Shown here piece by piece: positions 8,140-17,260 of a DNA stretch of 57,616 bases; position 1 is the first letter of the stretch; each line of letters opens with the position of its first letter. The DNA is from Candidatus Poribacteria bacterium. Lineage in GTDB: Bacteria; Poribacteria; WGA-4E; WGA-3G. The stretch is taken from positions 1 to 57,616 of the forward strand of contig PYJA01000001.1 of NCBI GenBank assembly GCA_003635185.1, written 5' to 3'. Both the position numbers and the translations under genes were made by a program. The notes under the pieces were generated by a model. The model was not told the DNA's origin. It saw only the letters and a list, made by a program, of their open reading frames with translations, and did no database searches.

Positions 8140-9543
8140 ATGAAATATTTTTTCACAGTTCTTTATCTTACCATATTAGTATCTATCCTAATCGGGTGTA
8201 ACTCCGAACAGTCATCCGAAATTTTAGATTCGAGTACACTTGTAGATTCTACAAGCGCACTTTCTGGTGGGGATACAACTATCTTTGACGCATCAAGTCA
8301 CGCATTCTCAACCCCTGCTCCTAATCTTTCCCCAACAGCATTTGAGAAACACTTGGCCGGTGATCGTGAATTTGAGCAAGCGTTTGTGACAGCCCCTGCG
8401 GTGGTGAATCCTGGTTTAGGACCTATCTACAACAACGTAACGTGCATCAACTGCCATGCGCGTGATGGACGCGGACGCCCACCAGGGGTTGATGAGAAAT
8501 TTGTGTCAATGCTCTTTAGACTAAGTCTCCCGAATACAGAAAACGAAGAAGCAGGAAAATCCCCGGTTCCTGTTCCAGGCTACGGAACCCAGTTAAATAA
8601 TCGTGCAATCTACGGAACACCTGCAGAAGGAACAGTCAAAATTGAGTATTCCGAGCAACCGTTAACAACGGCAGATGGAACACGTGTGCATCTTCGCTAT
8701 CCGAACTACACTATTATTGATGCATATCATCCTTTACCCCAAGATGTAGAAGTTTCACCGCGTGTAGCACCAGTAGTGTTCGGACTCGGATTGTTAGAAG
8801 CAATCCCTGAAAAAACTATCCTAACTTATGCTGATGAAAATGATGTTAACGGGGATGGAATCTCGGGCAAACCCAATTATGTATGGGATGTGGTCCAAAA
8901 GCGTTACGCGCTTGGTCGTTTTGGGTGGAAAGCGAATCAACCAACACTTCTTCAACAGGTTGCCTCTGCATATCACGATGATATGGGTGTGACGACTTCA
9001 CTGTTCCCTTTTGAAAATTCAATGGGTCAATCCCAACTCAAGGAAAACAGTCCGATACCAGAGGTGAGCGATGAAATTTTAGATGTGGTAACGTTCTATG
9101 TGCAGACGTTGGCAGTCCCTGCCCGCCGAAATGTAGACGATCCACAAGTTATGCACGGCGAGCAACTTTTTGCACAAGCGCAGTGTGCAAGCTGTCATAT
9201 TCCAACATTAAGAACTGGTATTTTAGACGGTGTACCATCAGTCAGCAATCAGACGATTCATCCGTTCACGGATATGTTGTTACACGACATGGGCCCCGAC
9301 TTAGCAGATAATCGTCCAGATTTCCAGGCAAATGGTAGCGAATGGCGGACACCCCCTCTATGGGGTATCGGTTTAGTGAGAACAGTTAATGGACATACCA
9401 ACTTTCTCCATGATGGTAGAGCGAGAGACCTAATGGAAGCGATTCTTTGGCACGGTGGGGAAGCAGAAAAATCACGTGAAGTTACTTTACAGATGTCAGA
9501 AACTGAACGAGATGCGCTTATCGCGTTTTTAGAATCTTTGTAA
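8140..9543 (+). CDS. di-heme cytochrome c lipoprotein (DHOR, thiol oxidoreductase family)
   Basis: A 467-residue lipoprotein with lipobox SILIGC (Cys20). It has two c-type heme sites, CINCH at residues 102-106 and CASCH at about 349-353. Further signatures are NCHARDGRG, PGLGPIYNNVTC, and the C-terminal PLWGIGLVR and NFLHDGRARDLMEAILWHGGEA. These identify the DHOR family (once called thiol oxidoreductase), related to the MauG/CcpA di-heme peroxidases. Members commonly neighbour imelysin genes. A periplasmic redox role in iron handling, such as oxidising or reducing iron for uptake, is inferred. No strong ribosome-binding site is seen. The next gene starts 28 bases downstream. Confidence 0.9.
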   Translation: MKYFFTVLYLTILVSILIGCNSEQSSEILDSSTLVDSTSALSGGDTTIFDASSHAFSTPAPNLSPTAFEKHLAGDREFEQAFVTAPAVVNPGLGPIYNNVTCINCHARDGRGRPPGVDEKFVSMLFRLSLPNTENEEAGKSPVPVPGYGTQLNNRAIYGTPAEGTVKIEYSEQPLTTADGTRVHLRYPNYTIIDAYHPLPQDVEVSPRVAPVVFGLGLLEAIPEKTILTYADENDVNGDGISGKPNYVWDVVQKRYALGRFGWKANQPTLLQQVASAYHDDMGVTTSLFPFENSMGQSQLKENSPIPEVSDEILDVVTFYVQTLAVPARRNVDDPQVMHGEQLFAQAQCASCHIPTLRTGILDGVPSVSNQTIHPFTDMLLHDMGPDLADNRPDFQANGSEWRTPPLWGIGLVRTVNGHTNFLHDGRARDLMEAILWHGGEAEKSREVTLQMSETERDALIAFLESL

Positions 9544-9571
9544 CTGAACGCATTTAAAAAAGGATTTAGAA

Positions 9572-9826
9572 ATGAATCGAATTTTTATCATACTCAGGAA
9601 ATTATTGTTAGTACTGATTGTAATTATCGGTATGGCTTTGTGTGCTTGTGAAAGCGATCCTATTCTTTCACCTCAGGTCGAAGTTGAGGAAGAAGCAGGC
9701 GGAAGTTATGGCAACACTAACCTATCGGTGAATACGACCAGTAATGCAGAAAATACGACTAAAGATGTGAAAACTGGTAAAATTGACAGTAATCGCCAAA
9801 AAATTACTAACCCAAAACGCTTTTAA
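9572..9826 (+). CDS. small hypothetical lipoprotein in the iron locus
   Basis: An 84-residue protein with an N-terminal hydrophobic stretch (LLLVLIVIIGMALCAC) and a lipobox-like LCAC, so lipidation near residue 27 is likely. The remaining 55 residues are hydrophilic, rich in Asn, Thr, Glu and Lys, and end in a basic tail; they look unstructured. AAAAGGA lies before the ATG. Its stop codon abuts the ATG of the TonB-dependent receptor gene, which implies translational coupling. I do not recognise a family. A periplasmic tether or accessory peptide for the receptor is only a guess. Confidence 0.6.
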   Translation: MNRIFIILRKLLLVLIVIIGMALCACESDPILSPQVEVEEEAGGSYGNTNLSVNTTSNAENTTKDVKTGKIDSNRQKITNPKRF

Positions 9827-12367
9827 ATGTATAGGAGTATAGAAACAGAATCCATGTATCAATTTTTTACTAAAGCTTGCAGATTCAAAACTGGCTATAG
9901 GATGTTACGATTCTTAATCGGACTAATCTTTCTTTTTGGCATTCTAAATTTTTGCCAAAGTTCAACAGAAATTAGGGGAAAAGTAATTAACAAAGAAACT
10001 GGAGAGCCTATCATTGGTGCCGTTGTTAAGATTAAAGCAAATGGACAGGTTCTGAATGAGACAACAACTGCAAAAGATGGTAGTTTCCAATTTACGCAAA
10101 ATGTCCAAGAGGATCAACAGATCCATGTAAGTTCAATCGGTTATGCTCTCTACAGGAAAACGCTGGTTCTTACCCCAGATTCACCATATTATTTAGAAAT
10201 AGCGTTATCTGATCAAATCTTTGAATTGGCCCCGATAGAAATTATTGGTCAATCGGTGCGTCAACATAAAAAATTGACAGGAACCATGAGTAAGTTAGAG
10301 CCGCAAGCGGTTGATCTCATAAAACCCGTTGGAACACAAGAATTACTTGAATTCGTCCCGGGTATCAACGGTTATGCGGATGATGGGTTCGGCAACTCAC
10401 GTTTGAGTATTGGAATTCGTGGTCTAAATCCCCGTCGAAGTGCGCGTGTGCTTATACTCGAAGATGGTGTGCCAATACAACCCGCTGTCTATATTTATCC
10501 GAATGCCTACTACAACCCGCCTGCTGATCGAATTGATGCTGTTGAGGTAATTAAAAGCAGTGCTGCAGTTCGCTATGGACCGCAAACGATGGGCGGAGTC
10601 ATCAATTATACGACACGAAAACCTGATGGAACACGTGGATTTGGAAACCAGATCGCAGTCGGAAACAACGGGTATTACAGTGCATTTTCAGAATTGAGAG
10701 GTATTGGAAATCCCGAAAAAGTATCGTCAGACTTGCAACTTCTCTACAAACATGGGGATGGGTTTAGGGATAATAACACATTCGATCAGGCTAATGGAAC
10801 TCTTAAAACGCTTTTTCAGCTGAGTGCAGAAAAGACTCTCTACCTCAAGCTAAACGGTAATTATGAAAACTCAAACGCAACCTATACAGGTTTGACAGAA
10901 TATACTTTTGAAACGGATCCCAACTTTAATCCTAAAGAGGACGACAATTTTAAGATTTTGCGGACATCACTTGATCTGATCTATACCAACAAAATCACAG
11001 AAAATCTGGTAAGTAATACGACGATGTATACAAGCCTGTTTGACAGGCGGTGGTGGCGCGAAGACGATATATTTGTGCGTCCTGCATCCCTTGACACTGG
11101 GAATCTGGTACCGGTGCCCTATTACCAAACGGGAGACCTTGTGAGGACAGGTGGCGGCGAAACAAACTTTGGCATTCTCCGCACCTTCTACGTAGGTGGA
11201 CTTGAGCAGAACTATACCGTCAAACATGGAATTGGAGGAAATGCTGGGCGTGCTGAAATTGGTGGCCGGGTGCACTGGGAACGTTTTATTGACGATAGGA
11301 AAATTGGTGATGCTCCAGATGCCCGTGATGGTGTTTATTATACAGGAACATCAGGCTCTACGGAAGACCCAGTGAAGATTGTCGGACAAAGTCATCATTA
11401 CGAAACGATGGCATTGGCACTCTATGCAAAAGAACAACTTGAATTACAGAACCTTACCCTTACACTCGGCACACGCTTTGAAGTTTTTAAACAGGATCGG
11501 GTAGACAGACTACGCGGTTCAGTGCTGGCAGACAAGGTGTCTTCGGTGCTATTACCGGGTATTGGCGTGAACTATCAAATCGGACAATTTAATCTTTTCG
11601 GCGGCATTCACCGAGGGTATACGGCTCCATCCAGTGGTGCACTGAAAATTACGAACTTTGGACAAAATGTTGAAGCGGGCGGGCTCGACCTTGAACCTGA
11701 AAAGAGTTGGAACCTGGAACTGGGATTTAGATCGTGGATGCGAGGCGTTACGATAGAAACTGCCGGATTTTTTATTGGGGTTGAAGACTTGGTGGCGGCT
11801 GGGCGTGGTACTGCGTTCAAGAATTTGGGTAAGGTTAATCTATCTGGTCTGGAAATGGCGGTGGGATTAGGTATATCAGAATTCGTGTCAATATTACCCG
11901 ATCTCAATGCTTCTTATACATACCTTCAAACAGAAATCGTTGATGGTGTTGTCAAGTCTGCAACGATTGCCGGTAATGTTGATGTAGAGTTAAACGGCAA
12001 TGAATTACCTTATGCCCCTCAGCACACTTTTACCGTAGGATTGGCAAAACATTTCGGTGATGTTCTCCGCATGCGTGCAGATATGCGGTTTGTGGACGAA
12101 GTCTTTACCGACTTTGAAAACATCCAACAAACGAAAAATCGTGGTGATACTGGTCCTATTCCGAGTTACGCAATTGTCAATGCAAGTATAAATTACAAAT
12201 TAACTACACAGTGGCAGCTGTTTTTCACTGCCAAAAACATTTTCGATAAAGTTTATATCGGGTCGCGTTTGCATTCAAATGCGGGGCAACCCGAAGCCAA
12301 TTTAAGTTCGGGCATCCTAATCGGTCCGAGACGACAGATACTTTTTGGTATCAAACAAGGTTTATAA
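9827..12367 (+). CDS. TonB-dependent receptor, FecA-like, with N-terminal carboxypeptidase-regulatory-like domain
   Basis: An 846-residue outer-membrane receptor. The hydrophobic signal is at residues 25-45 (MLRFLIGLIFLFGILNF), so starts at 9854 or 9902 are also possible; none has a clear ribosome-binding site. Residues about 50-130 form a carboxypeptidase-D regulatory-like Ig domain (IRGKVINKETGEPIIGAVV). The plug at about 150-270 carries GIRGLNPRRSARVLILEDG and EVIKSSAAVRYGPQTMGGV, closest in style to FecA-type ferric citrate receptors. The 22-strand barrel follows and ends IGPRRQILFGIKQGL. Location below Fur boxes and beside imelysin/DHOR supports uptake of a ferric chelate. No TonB/ExbBD genes are present in the window. 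Confidence 0.9.
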   Translation: MYRSIETESMYQFFTKACRFKTGYRMLRFLIGLIFLFGILNFCQSSTEIRGKVINKETGEPIIGAVVKIKANGQVLNETTTAKDGSFQFTQNVQEDQQIHVSSIGYALYRKTLVLTPDSPYYLEIALSDQIFELAPIEIIGQSVRQHKKLTGTMSKLEPQAVDLIKPVGTQELLEFVPGINGYADDGFGNSRLSIGIRGLNPRRSARVLILEDGVPIQPAVYIYPNAYYNPPADRIDAVEVIKSSAAVRYGPQTMGGVINYTTRKPDGTRGFGNQIAVGNNGYYSAFSELRGIGNPEKVSSDLQLLYKHGDGFRDNNTFDQANGTLKTLFQLSAEKTLYLKLNGNYENSNATYTGLTEYTFETDPNFNPKEDDNFKILRTSLDLIYTNKITENLVSNTTMYTSLFDRRWWREDDIFVRPASLDTGNLVPVPYYQTGDLVRTGGGETNFGILRTFYVGGLEQNYTVKHGIGGNAGRAEIGGRVHWERFIDDRKIGDAPDARDGVYYTGTSGSTEDPVKIVGQSHHYETMALALYAKEQLELQNLTLTLGTRFEVFKQDRVDRLRGSVLADKVSSVLLPGIGVNYQIGQFNLFGGIHRGYTAPSSGALKITNFGQNVEAGGLDLEPEKSWNLELGFRSWMRGVTIETAGFFIGVEDLVAAGRGTAFKNLGKVNLSGLEMAVGLGISEFVSILPDLNASYTYLQTEIVDGVVKSATIAGNVDVELNGNELPYAPQHTFTVGLAKHFGDVLRMRADMRFVDEVFTDFENIQQTKNRGDTGPIPSYAIVNASINYKLTTQWQLFFTAKNIFDKVYIGSRLHSNAGQPEANLSSGILIGPRRQILFGIKQGL

Positions 12368-12382
12368 TTCTGGTGTAAGGTC

Positions 12383-12406
12383 GAGAGCAGTTTTAAAACT
12401 GCTCTC
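12383..12406 (+). terminator. perfect 24-base palindrome after the TonB receptor
   Basis: GAGAGCAGTTTT is followed directly by its exact complement, 16 bases after the receptor stop codon. A strong hairpin here would close the upstream operon just before the next Fur box. There is no long T tract after it. Confidence 0.6.
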
Positions 12407-12444
12407 TTCATAAAAGTTTCTATTAACGATTAATAATTCATAAG

Positions 12445-12463
12445 GATAATGAGACTCGTTATC
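12445..12463 (+). promoter_or_regulatory. strong Fur box upstream of the DUF4856 gene
   Basis: GATAATGAGACTCGTTATC matches the Fur consensus at 16 of 19 positions. It extends to a 12-base-arm palindrome (AAGGATAATGAG / CTCGTTATCCTT, one mismatch). It lies 21 bases upstream of the ATG at 12485, so bound Fur would block transcription or early elongation. Confidence 0.8.
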
Positions 12464-12484
12464 CTTAATTTAAAAGGAGAAAAC

Positions 12485-13795
12485 ATGAATTTCTTGACGA
12501 AAAAATTTCAATGGTTAGCAATGTTGCTAATTGTTGTTAGTCTATTCCTAACCGCTTGTGGAAGCGATGATGAAGAACCTGATCCAACAGATGAAACTAA
12601 AATAGAAGTTCCCCAAGCGTATGTCTTTGACAGCCGCTTTGTAGAAGGCGAAAGCAGTGTTTCTTATTCAGGACAGGTTGTACGCAATTTGCTGCTGCAA
12701 GATTTGAAAGCAACTACCGACAGTGTAGGTAAAGATGGAGCAAAGTCTGTTACTGTTGACGATTTGCTTCAATTTTATGCTTATGATGATGCGTTGAACC
12801 TGAAAACGCTCACAACTACAGGATCAATTTCTGCACTTGAAAGCCACTATTCTGCGCTTTCAACAGGTAAAAACCTTGTTGGTAAGATTTCTGGCGATCC
12901 AGTCATCGGCTACAATCGCACTGCTGATGATTTAGTGCGGGAATGGTTCAAACAAATTGCGGACAATTCGCAAGATTCCAATAAACTCGGCACAGCGATG
13001 GCTTACACTACCGATGACGGTGTTGACATGTCGCAGATGGTTAACAAGGTGCTTATCGGGGCAGTCCCTTATTATCAAGCGACGGGTGTCTATCTCAACG
13101 GTCTGCTTGAACGTGATAATAGTGAAGCGAGAGATGGTACCGACCCTTATACTGCAATGGAGCATGCATGGGATGAAGCGTTCGGATACTTCGGTGCAGC
13201 TCGCGATTACGCGCGTTATTCCGATGATCAACTCGCCGGATCGGTTGATGATTTCACATTTGATTCCAACGGTGATGGAAGTATAGACTTCAAATCGGAA
13301 TACAACTTCGGACTTTCCAGAAACGCTGGCAAACGCGATAAAGGCGGCTCGGGCGTAGATTTCACGAAGGATATCTTTGATGCATTCCTTGCTGGACGTA
13401 CCGCCATTACCAATCAAGGCTCAGTTGAGGAAATTAGCGCACACCGTCAAGCCGCTGCGGAAGGCATGGAGAAGGTTATCGCAGCGACAGTCGTTCATTA
13501 CATCAACGATACGCTTAGTGATATGTCTCAGTTAGGTACAGCAGACGAAAATCGTGCCAATTTGAATAAACACTGGGCAGAAATGAAAGGCTATACTGTC
13601 GCTTTGCAGTACAATCCTTTCAAGTTAATTAGCGATGGACAGCTCAGAGAATTGCATGGTATTATGGGCGAAGCACCCAAATATGATGCACCGGGCAGCA
13701 GTGCATACAATACACAAGTAGCAAATTATAAGCGTGCTAAGGTTGTTTTGCAAACTGCTTATGGATTCTCCAGCGCAAACATGGAAAACTGGTAA
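12485..13795 (+). CDS. DUF4856-family lipoprotein, iron-regulated
   Basis: A 436-residue lipoprotein. The ATG at 12485 has an AAAAGGAG site 5 bases upstream, while an upstream in-frame ATG at 12449 lies inside the Fur palindrome and is rejected. The lipobox is LFLTAC. The N-terminal YVFDSRFVEGESSVSYSGQVVRNLLLQDL and the mid-protein AMEHAWDEAFGYFGAARDYA are hallmarks of DUF4856. That family is found beside imelysin, DHOR and TonB receptor genes in many bacteria; its chemistry is not established. Several acidic DxDGDG-like segments (DSNGDGSIDF) could bind Ca2+ or another metal. A periplasmic iron-binding role is inferred from the neighbours and its own Fur box. Confidence 0.85.
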   Translation: MNFLTKKFQWLAMLLIVVSLFLTACGSDDEEPDPTDETKIEVPQAYVFDSRFVEGESSVSYSGQVVRNLLLQDLKATTDSVGKDGAKSVTVDDLLQFYAYDDALNLKTLTTTGSISALESHYSALSTGKNLVGKISGDPVIGYNRTADDLVREWFKQIADNSQDSNKLGTAMAYTTDDGVDMSQMVNKVLIGAVPYYQATGVYLNGLLERDNSEARDGTDPYTAMEHAWDEAFGYFGAARDYARYSDDQLAGSVDDFTFDSNGDGSIDFKSEYNFGLSRNAGKRDKGGSGVDFTKDIFDAFLAGRTAITNQGSVEEISAHRQAAAEGMEKVIAATVVHYINDTLSDMSQLGTADENRANLNKHWAEMKGYTVALQYNPFKLISDGQLRELHGIMGEAPKYDAPGSSAYNTQVANYKRAKVVLQTAYGFSSANMENW

Positions 13796-13844
13796 CCATC
13801 GCATAAGAAAGGATAAATACTTTAGAAGATTGAGTAAGTAGCAG

Positions 13845-13881
13845 GAAAGGAGGTTAGAAGATTGCCATCTAATCTCCTTTC
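13845..13881 (+). terminator. hairpin terminator after the iron locus
   Basis: A 14-base stem (13845-13858 with 13868-13881, one G:T pair) with a 9-base loop lies 50 bases past the DUF4856 stop codon. A short CTTCCAATCTTTT follows. It separates the iron genes from the glycosyltransferase pair. The tail words TCTTCCAATCTTTT recur at about 13928, inside the next gene. Confidence 0.6.
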
Positions 13882-13898
13882 TTCCAATCTTTTAGAGA

Positions 13899-15386
13899 AT
13901 GGACGGAGAGATGTGGCGACAATTGCAATCTTCCAATCTTTTTATCTGGGGTATTGTTTTTGTCGGTTGTATAGGTTCTCGGTTGCTTAGCACAATCTAT
14001 TATATTGAAGATTTAGATAGCCTGCGCTTTGCGTTGAGTATGGTAGATTACGATGTTGCGAAGTTGCAACCACATTTTCCGGCATATCCTGTTTTCTGTT
14101 TTGTCGCTAAGCTTTTTTATACACTCATCCGTCGTTATGCGTTAGCATTTTCACTGCTTGGAGGTTTATCGACTTTTTTTATCATCTTTTTTGCACTAAA
14201 GATAGCGAAGATTCAGAGCGTAACAACATTGGGCAAAATCGCAATTTTTGTGATTTTTATGACTCCTTTATTGTGGCTGATGAGCAATCGCTATATGCCC
14301 GATGCAATGGGCGTTGCATGCTTGTTAGCAAGCCTTTACTTTATAATGGCACAAGCAGAAAGTGGTAGGAACACGCTATTATGTCGCAACACAATAGGGT
14401 TTTTCTTTGCTGGTATTTTACTCGGTATACGGCTTTCATACTTACCGCTGTTGGTGCCTGCGCTACTGATGAGATTAAAGCATACTAATAGATTAAAGTT
14501 TATCGGAGCGGGAGCAATCGGTATTCTGATTTGGCTAATTCCATTGCTATGGATTACTGGTTTGAATACACTGATAACAGCTGCACAAACACAGAGTCAT
14601 GGGCATTTTTCAGACTTCGGTGGCACTGTTTCTACTAATCCCGAATTGTGGATGCGATTCACAAAAACTTTTGAGAGTATATTTGCAGATGGATTTGGAC
14701 TTTATTGGCTTGGTCGCCATCTCATAACTGCCTGCACAACATTAATCTTACTCGGAATTATTATCGTTGCCAATTGGCAAACAGTTAAGCGGTGGTTTGT
14801 AAGAAAGCAGTTTGGAGGCAAGTCTCTATTTTTGAATCCAATTTTTCTTGGCTGTGTGCTTTACTTCGTTTGGATATTTTTTGCACAGAACGTTATTCAT
14901 AAAAGCAGGCACGTTTTACCATTATTACCTTTTTTAGCTTTGGGTATTGCGTTTTCTTGCCACCGAATCATAGCATTGCAAGGAACAGCACTCAATAGAA
15001 AACAAGGTAAAATCGGATGGGGGATTGTCATCATCTTTTTCCTCTGTTATAGTTATGTCACGTTACATACCGTTGTCCAACACACAAAACCGACAGCGAT
15101 TGCCCAGATACATAAATACCTACACCACAAACAAAATGAACAAGGTAAAAAGCTAAATATAGTTTCTGTGCCGTTGATTAAATACTACTTAGTATCGCAA
15201 GGAGTTGAGGCAAATTACATACCGATTAAAAGCGAGGCAGACCTTGCCCAACTTGATGAATTGGAAACCGGAATTGTTGCTATTGGCGGTCCATTGCCAA
15301 ATCGGATACCTAAAGTGGAAAAGATTTTTTTTCACAACCCGTATGTCAATCGGATGTGGCCCGAATTGTCGCTCTTTGAGTACTGA
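13899..15386 (+). CDS. polytopic membrane glycosyltransferase (GT39/ArnT-like)
   Basis: A 495-residue integral membrane protein with about ten hydrophobic segments (for example IWGIVFVGCIGSRLL, FSLLGGLSTFFIIFFAL, IAIFVIFMTPLLWLM). An acidic loop follows the first segment (YIEDLDSLRFALSMVD), as in polyprenyl-phosphate-sugar-dependent GT-C enzymes, where an acidic pair there is catalytic. The C-terminal 100 residues are soluble. ATG 13911 is an alternative start; neither has a strong ribosome-binding site. The flavoprotein 47 bases downstream suggests a joint role in making or attaching a surface sugar. The acceptor is unknown. Confidence 0.65.
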   Translation: MDGEMWRQLQSSNLFIWGIVFVGCIGSRLLSTIYYIEDLDSLRFALSMVDYDVAKLQPHFPAYPVFCFVAKLFYTLIRRYALAFSLLGGLSTFFIIFFALKIAKIQSVTTLGKIAIFVIFMTPLLWLMSNRYMPDAMGVACLLASLYFIMAQAESGRNTLLCRNTIGFFFAGILLGIRLSYLPLLVPALLMRLKHTNRLKFIGAGAIGILIWLIPLLWITGLNTLITAAQTQSHGHFSDFGGTVSTNPELWMRFTKTFESIFADGFGLYWLGRHLITACTTLILLGIIIVANWQTVKRWFVRKQFGGKSLFLNPIFLGCVLYFVWIFFAQNVIHKSRHVLPLLPFLALGIAFSCHRIIALQGTALNRKQGKIGWGIVIIFFLCYSYVTLHTVVQHTKPTAIAQIHKYLHHKQNEQGKKLNIVSVPLIKYYLVSQGVEANYIPIKSEADLAQLDELETGIVAIGGPLPNRIPKVEKIFFHNPYVNRMWPELSLFEY

Positions 15387-15433
15387 GTTTATTAAAACGA
15401 TTTTCGACTCTGTCTGTTCGTGGGGCATGAAAT

Positions 15434-16756
15434 ATGATGGATATTACTGATATTCATATTCTTGGCGGAGGACCTGCTGGATTGGCAACGGGCTATTACG
15501 CTAAGAAACAGAACCTCAATTTTGTCATCTACGAAGCAGGTGAACACGCCGGTGGAAACTGCCGTACACTCCAGTTGGATAATTTCCGATTTGATACAGG
15601 GGCACACCGCTTCCACGATAAAGACCCAGAAGTCACAGCAGAGGTGAAACACCTTCTCGGTGATGATTTGCTACGAGTAGACGCACCAAGCGAAATCTTT
15701 TTCCAAGATAAGTTCTATCGCTTTCCGTTAACACTTAGCGATCTGGTCGGAAAACTGGAAACGAAGACTTTACTAAAAATTGCATGGGATAAACTACGCA
15801 GTGGACCTGGAAAACAAGCGAACAACTTCAAAGAACTTGCGCTCAACCAATATGGCAAAACATTGGCGGAACGTTTTCTGTTAAACTATTCTGAAAAACT
15901 GTGGGGAGAACCAACGCACAAACTCTCTACTGCTATTTCAGGTAACCGTCTCAAAGGGTTGGACCTATGGAGCTTTCTTCGTTCAACTGTTTTTGGTACA
16001 CCGCAGAATCCAACACATTTAGATGGTTCTTTCTTTTATCCGAAACACGGTATCGGCATGATTCCTGACAAAATGTGTGAATTTATCGGCAATGAACACG
16101 TCAAGTTGGAACATCGTGTAAGCCGCATAATTCATAGAGATGGAAAAATTCACCGAATTGTTTTAAACGATGATATTGAGATTGAGGTCGACACTGTGAT
16201 TAATACATTGCCGCTAACACTTTCAATGCGAATGTTAGAACCATCACCGCCACCTGAACTCCGTGCTATTGTGGACACAATTAAATATAGACACCTTGTA
16301 CTTTGCGTTTTTTGCTTGAACCGCGATTCTTTTTCTTCCAATGCCTCAATCTACTTTCCAAGTGAAGAATTTCCGTTTACGCGCCTATATGAACCCAAGA
16401 ATCGCAGTCTTTATATGGCACCTGAAGGACAAACGGTAATCGTGCTTGAAATTCCCTGCTTCACTGAAAGTCCGGTGTGGAAATTGTCGGAAGCAGTACT
16501 TCGCACTGAAGTATGGGAAGCGTTGTGTCGCGTCAAACCACTACACTCTGATGAGATCATCCATTATCAAAGTTACAAACTGCCTTTTGCTTATCCGGTG
16601 CTTGAGGTAGGATTTGAAGAAAATGTGAAGCACCTGGTAAATTACTTTGCACAGTTTGAAAATCTTTATCTCACAGGTAGAAGTTCACTATTCCGCTATC
16701 TACATTTGCATGATCTATTTAAAGCAGGTAAGGAAGTAATAGAACAGATTCAGTAA
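15434..16756 (+). CDS. FAD-dependent UDP-galactopyranose-mutase-like / amine-oxidase-like protein
   Basis: A 440-residue flavoprotein. The N-terminal dinucleotide-binding motif is IHILGGGPAGLATGYYAKK, with the second FAD segment GGNCRTLQLDNFRFDTGAHRFHDKD. The C-terminus has the FAD-closing pattern NLYLTGRSSLFRYLHLHD. The overall pattern fits protoporphyrinogen-oxidase-like and UDP-galactopyranose-mutase-like proteins often annotated in polysaccharide clusters. The second codon, ATG at 15437, may be the real start. Adjacency to a GT-C-like membrane protein favours sugar metabolism over heme synthesis, though the iron-related neighbourhood keeps a porphyrin role open. Confidence 0.75.
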   Translation: MMDITDIHILGGGPAGLATGYYAKKQNLNFVIYEAGEHAGGNCRTLQLDNFRFDTGAHRFHDKDPEVTAEVKHLLGDDLLRVDAPSEIFFQDKFYRFPLTLSDLVGKLETKTLLKIAWDKLRSGPGKQANNFKELALNQYGKTLAERFLLNYSEKLWGEPTHKLSTAISGNRLKGLDLWSFLRSTVFGTPQNPTHLDGSFFYPKHGIGMIPDKMCEFIGNEHVKLEHRVSRIIHRDGKIHRIVLNDDIEIEVDTVINTLPLTLSMRMLEPSPPPELRAIVDTIKYRHLVLCVFCLNRDSFSSNASIYFPSEEFPFTRLYEPKNRSLYMAPEGQTVIVLEIPCFTESPVWKLSEAVLRTEVWEALCRVKPLHSDEIIHYQSYKLPFAYPVLEVGFEENVKHLVNYFAQFENLYLTGRSSLFRYLHLHDLFKAGKEVIEQIQ

Positions 16757-16779
16757 AATAACCTAAGTTGCCACATAGT

Positions 16780-16919
16780 AGCACAATCTTCATGAGGATT
16801 AAGAAAATAAATCGGTAACTTGACGAGGTTAGGAAACCTCGCCAGCAGCGGGGTCCGCGTGTCTCGTGTGGACCGAAAAGGACCGAATTAATAAATGAAT
16901 CCTCATCCAGATTGTGTCA
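16780..16919. repeat. mini-element with about 20-base terminal inverted repeats
   Basis: The left end GCACAATCTTCATGAGGATT (16781-16800) pairs with the reverse complement of 16898-16917 at about 17 of 20 bases. Inside is the palindrome GAGGTTAGGAAACCTC and a GCCAGCAG tail. The left 57 bases resemble 28207-28262, so this is a dispersed family. No ORF lies within. Confidence 0.6.
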
Positions 16920-16958
16920 TAAGGGCGCAAACTGGATTGCTACAAAATATTGACTAAT

Positions 16959-17089
16959 TATGGTGAACTTTGAAATTAAAGAGGCACATTTCTGTAGGAG
17001 CGATCTCCGAATCGCGACACACTTATAGTCGGAAATCGGAGTTCCCTCCTACGTCTCAAAATGTCCTGTTAATTCTAAAGTTTACTATA
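16959..17089. repeat. MITE-like element with TA ends
   Basis: The two ends, read inward, share TATRGTRAACTTT, then AATTAA, then ACATTT and GTAGGAG. The core is an imperfect hairpin (16994-17052) whose left arm recurs inverted at 1035-1061. Both ends start with TA, as expected of an IS630/Tc1-type non-autonomous element that duplicates TA. The parent transposase is not in the window. Confidence 0.6.
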
Positions 17090-17260
17090 TCAGCATTTTT
17101 TCATTAAAAGACGGTGTTTCCATGTCTAAAAACTTATAGGTAGCAACTTGAGTTAAAATTATAGAAAATTTAAATTAAAAATTTGATTAAAATAAATAAT
17201 TTTTTGAAAGGAAAGTCCAATGGACCTCCTTCTCTACACTGAAAATAGTTTTAGCATGCT

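Larger units (their letters stand above)
16757..17260. other. gene-free gap carrying two mini-elements
   Basis: No coding sequence is supported in this 504-base stretch. It holds two palindromic mini-elements (about 16780-16919 and 16959-17089) followed by about 170 bases of very AT-rich DNA downstream of the convergent lipoprotein gene. Confidence 0.6.

Noticed and set aside
12449-12484. Upstream ATG at 12449 as the start of the DUF4856 gene
   Set aside because: It lies inside the Fur palindrome and lacks a ribosome-binding site, while ATG 12485 has AAAAGGAG and begins a proper lipoprotein signal.
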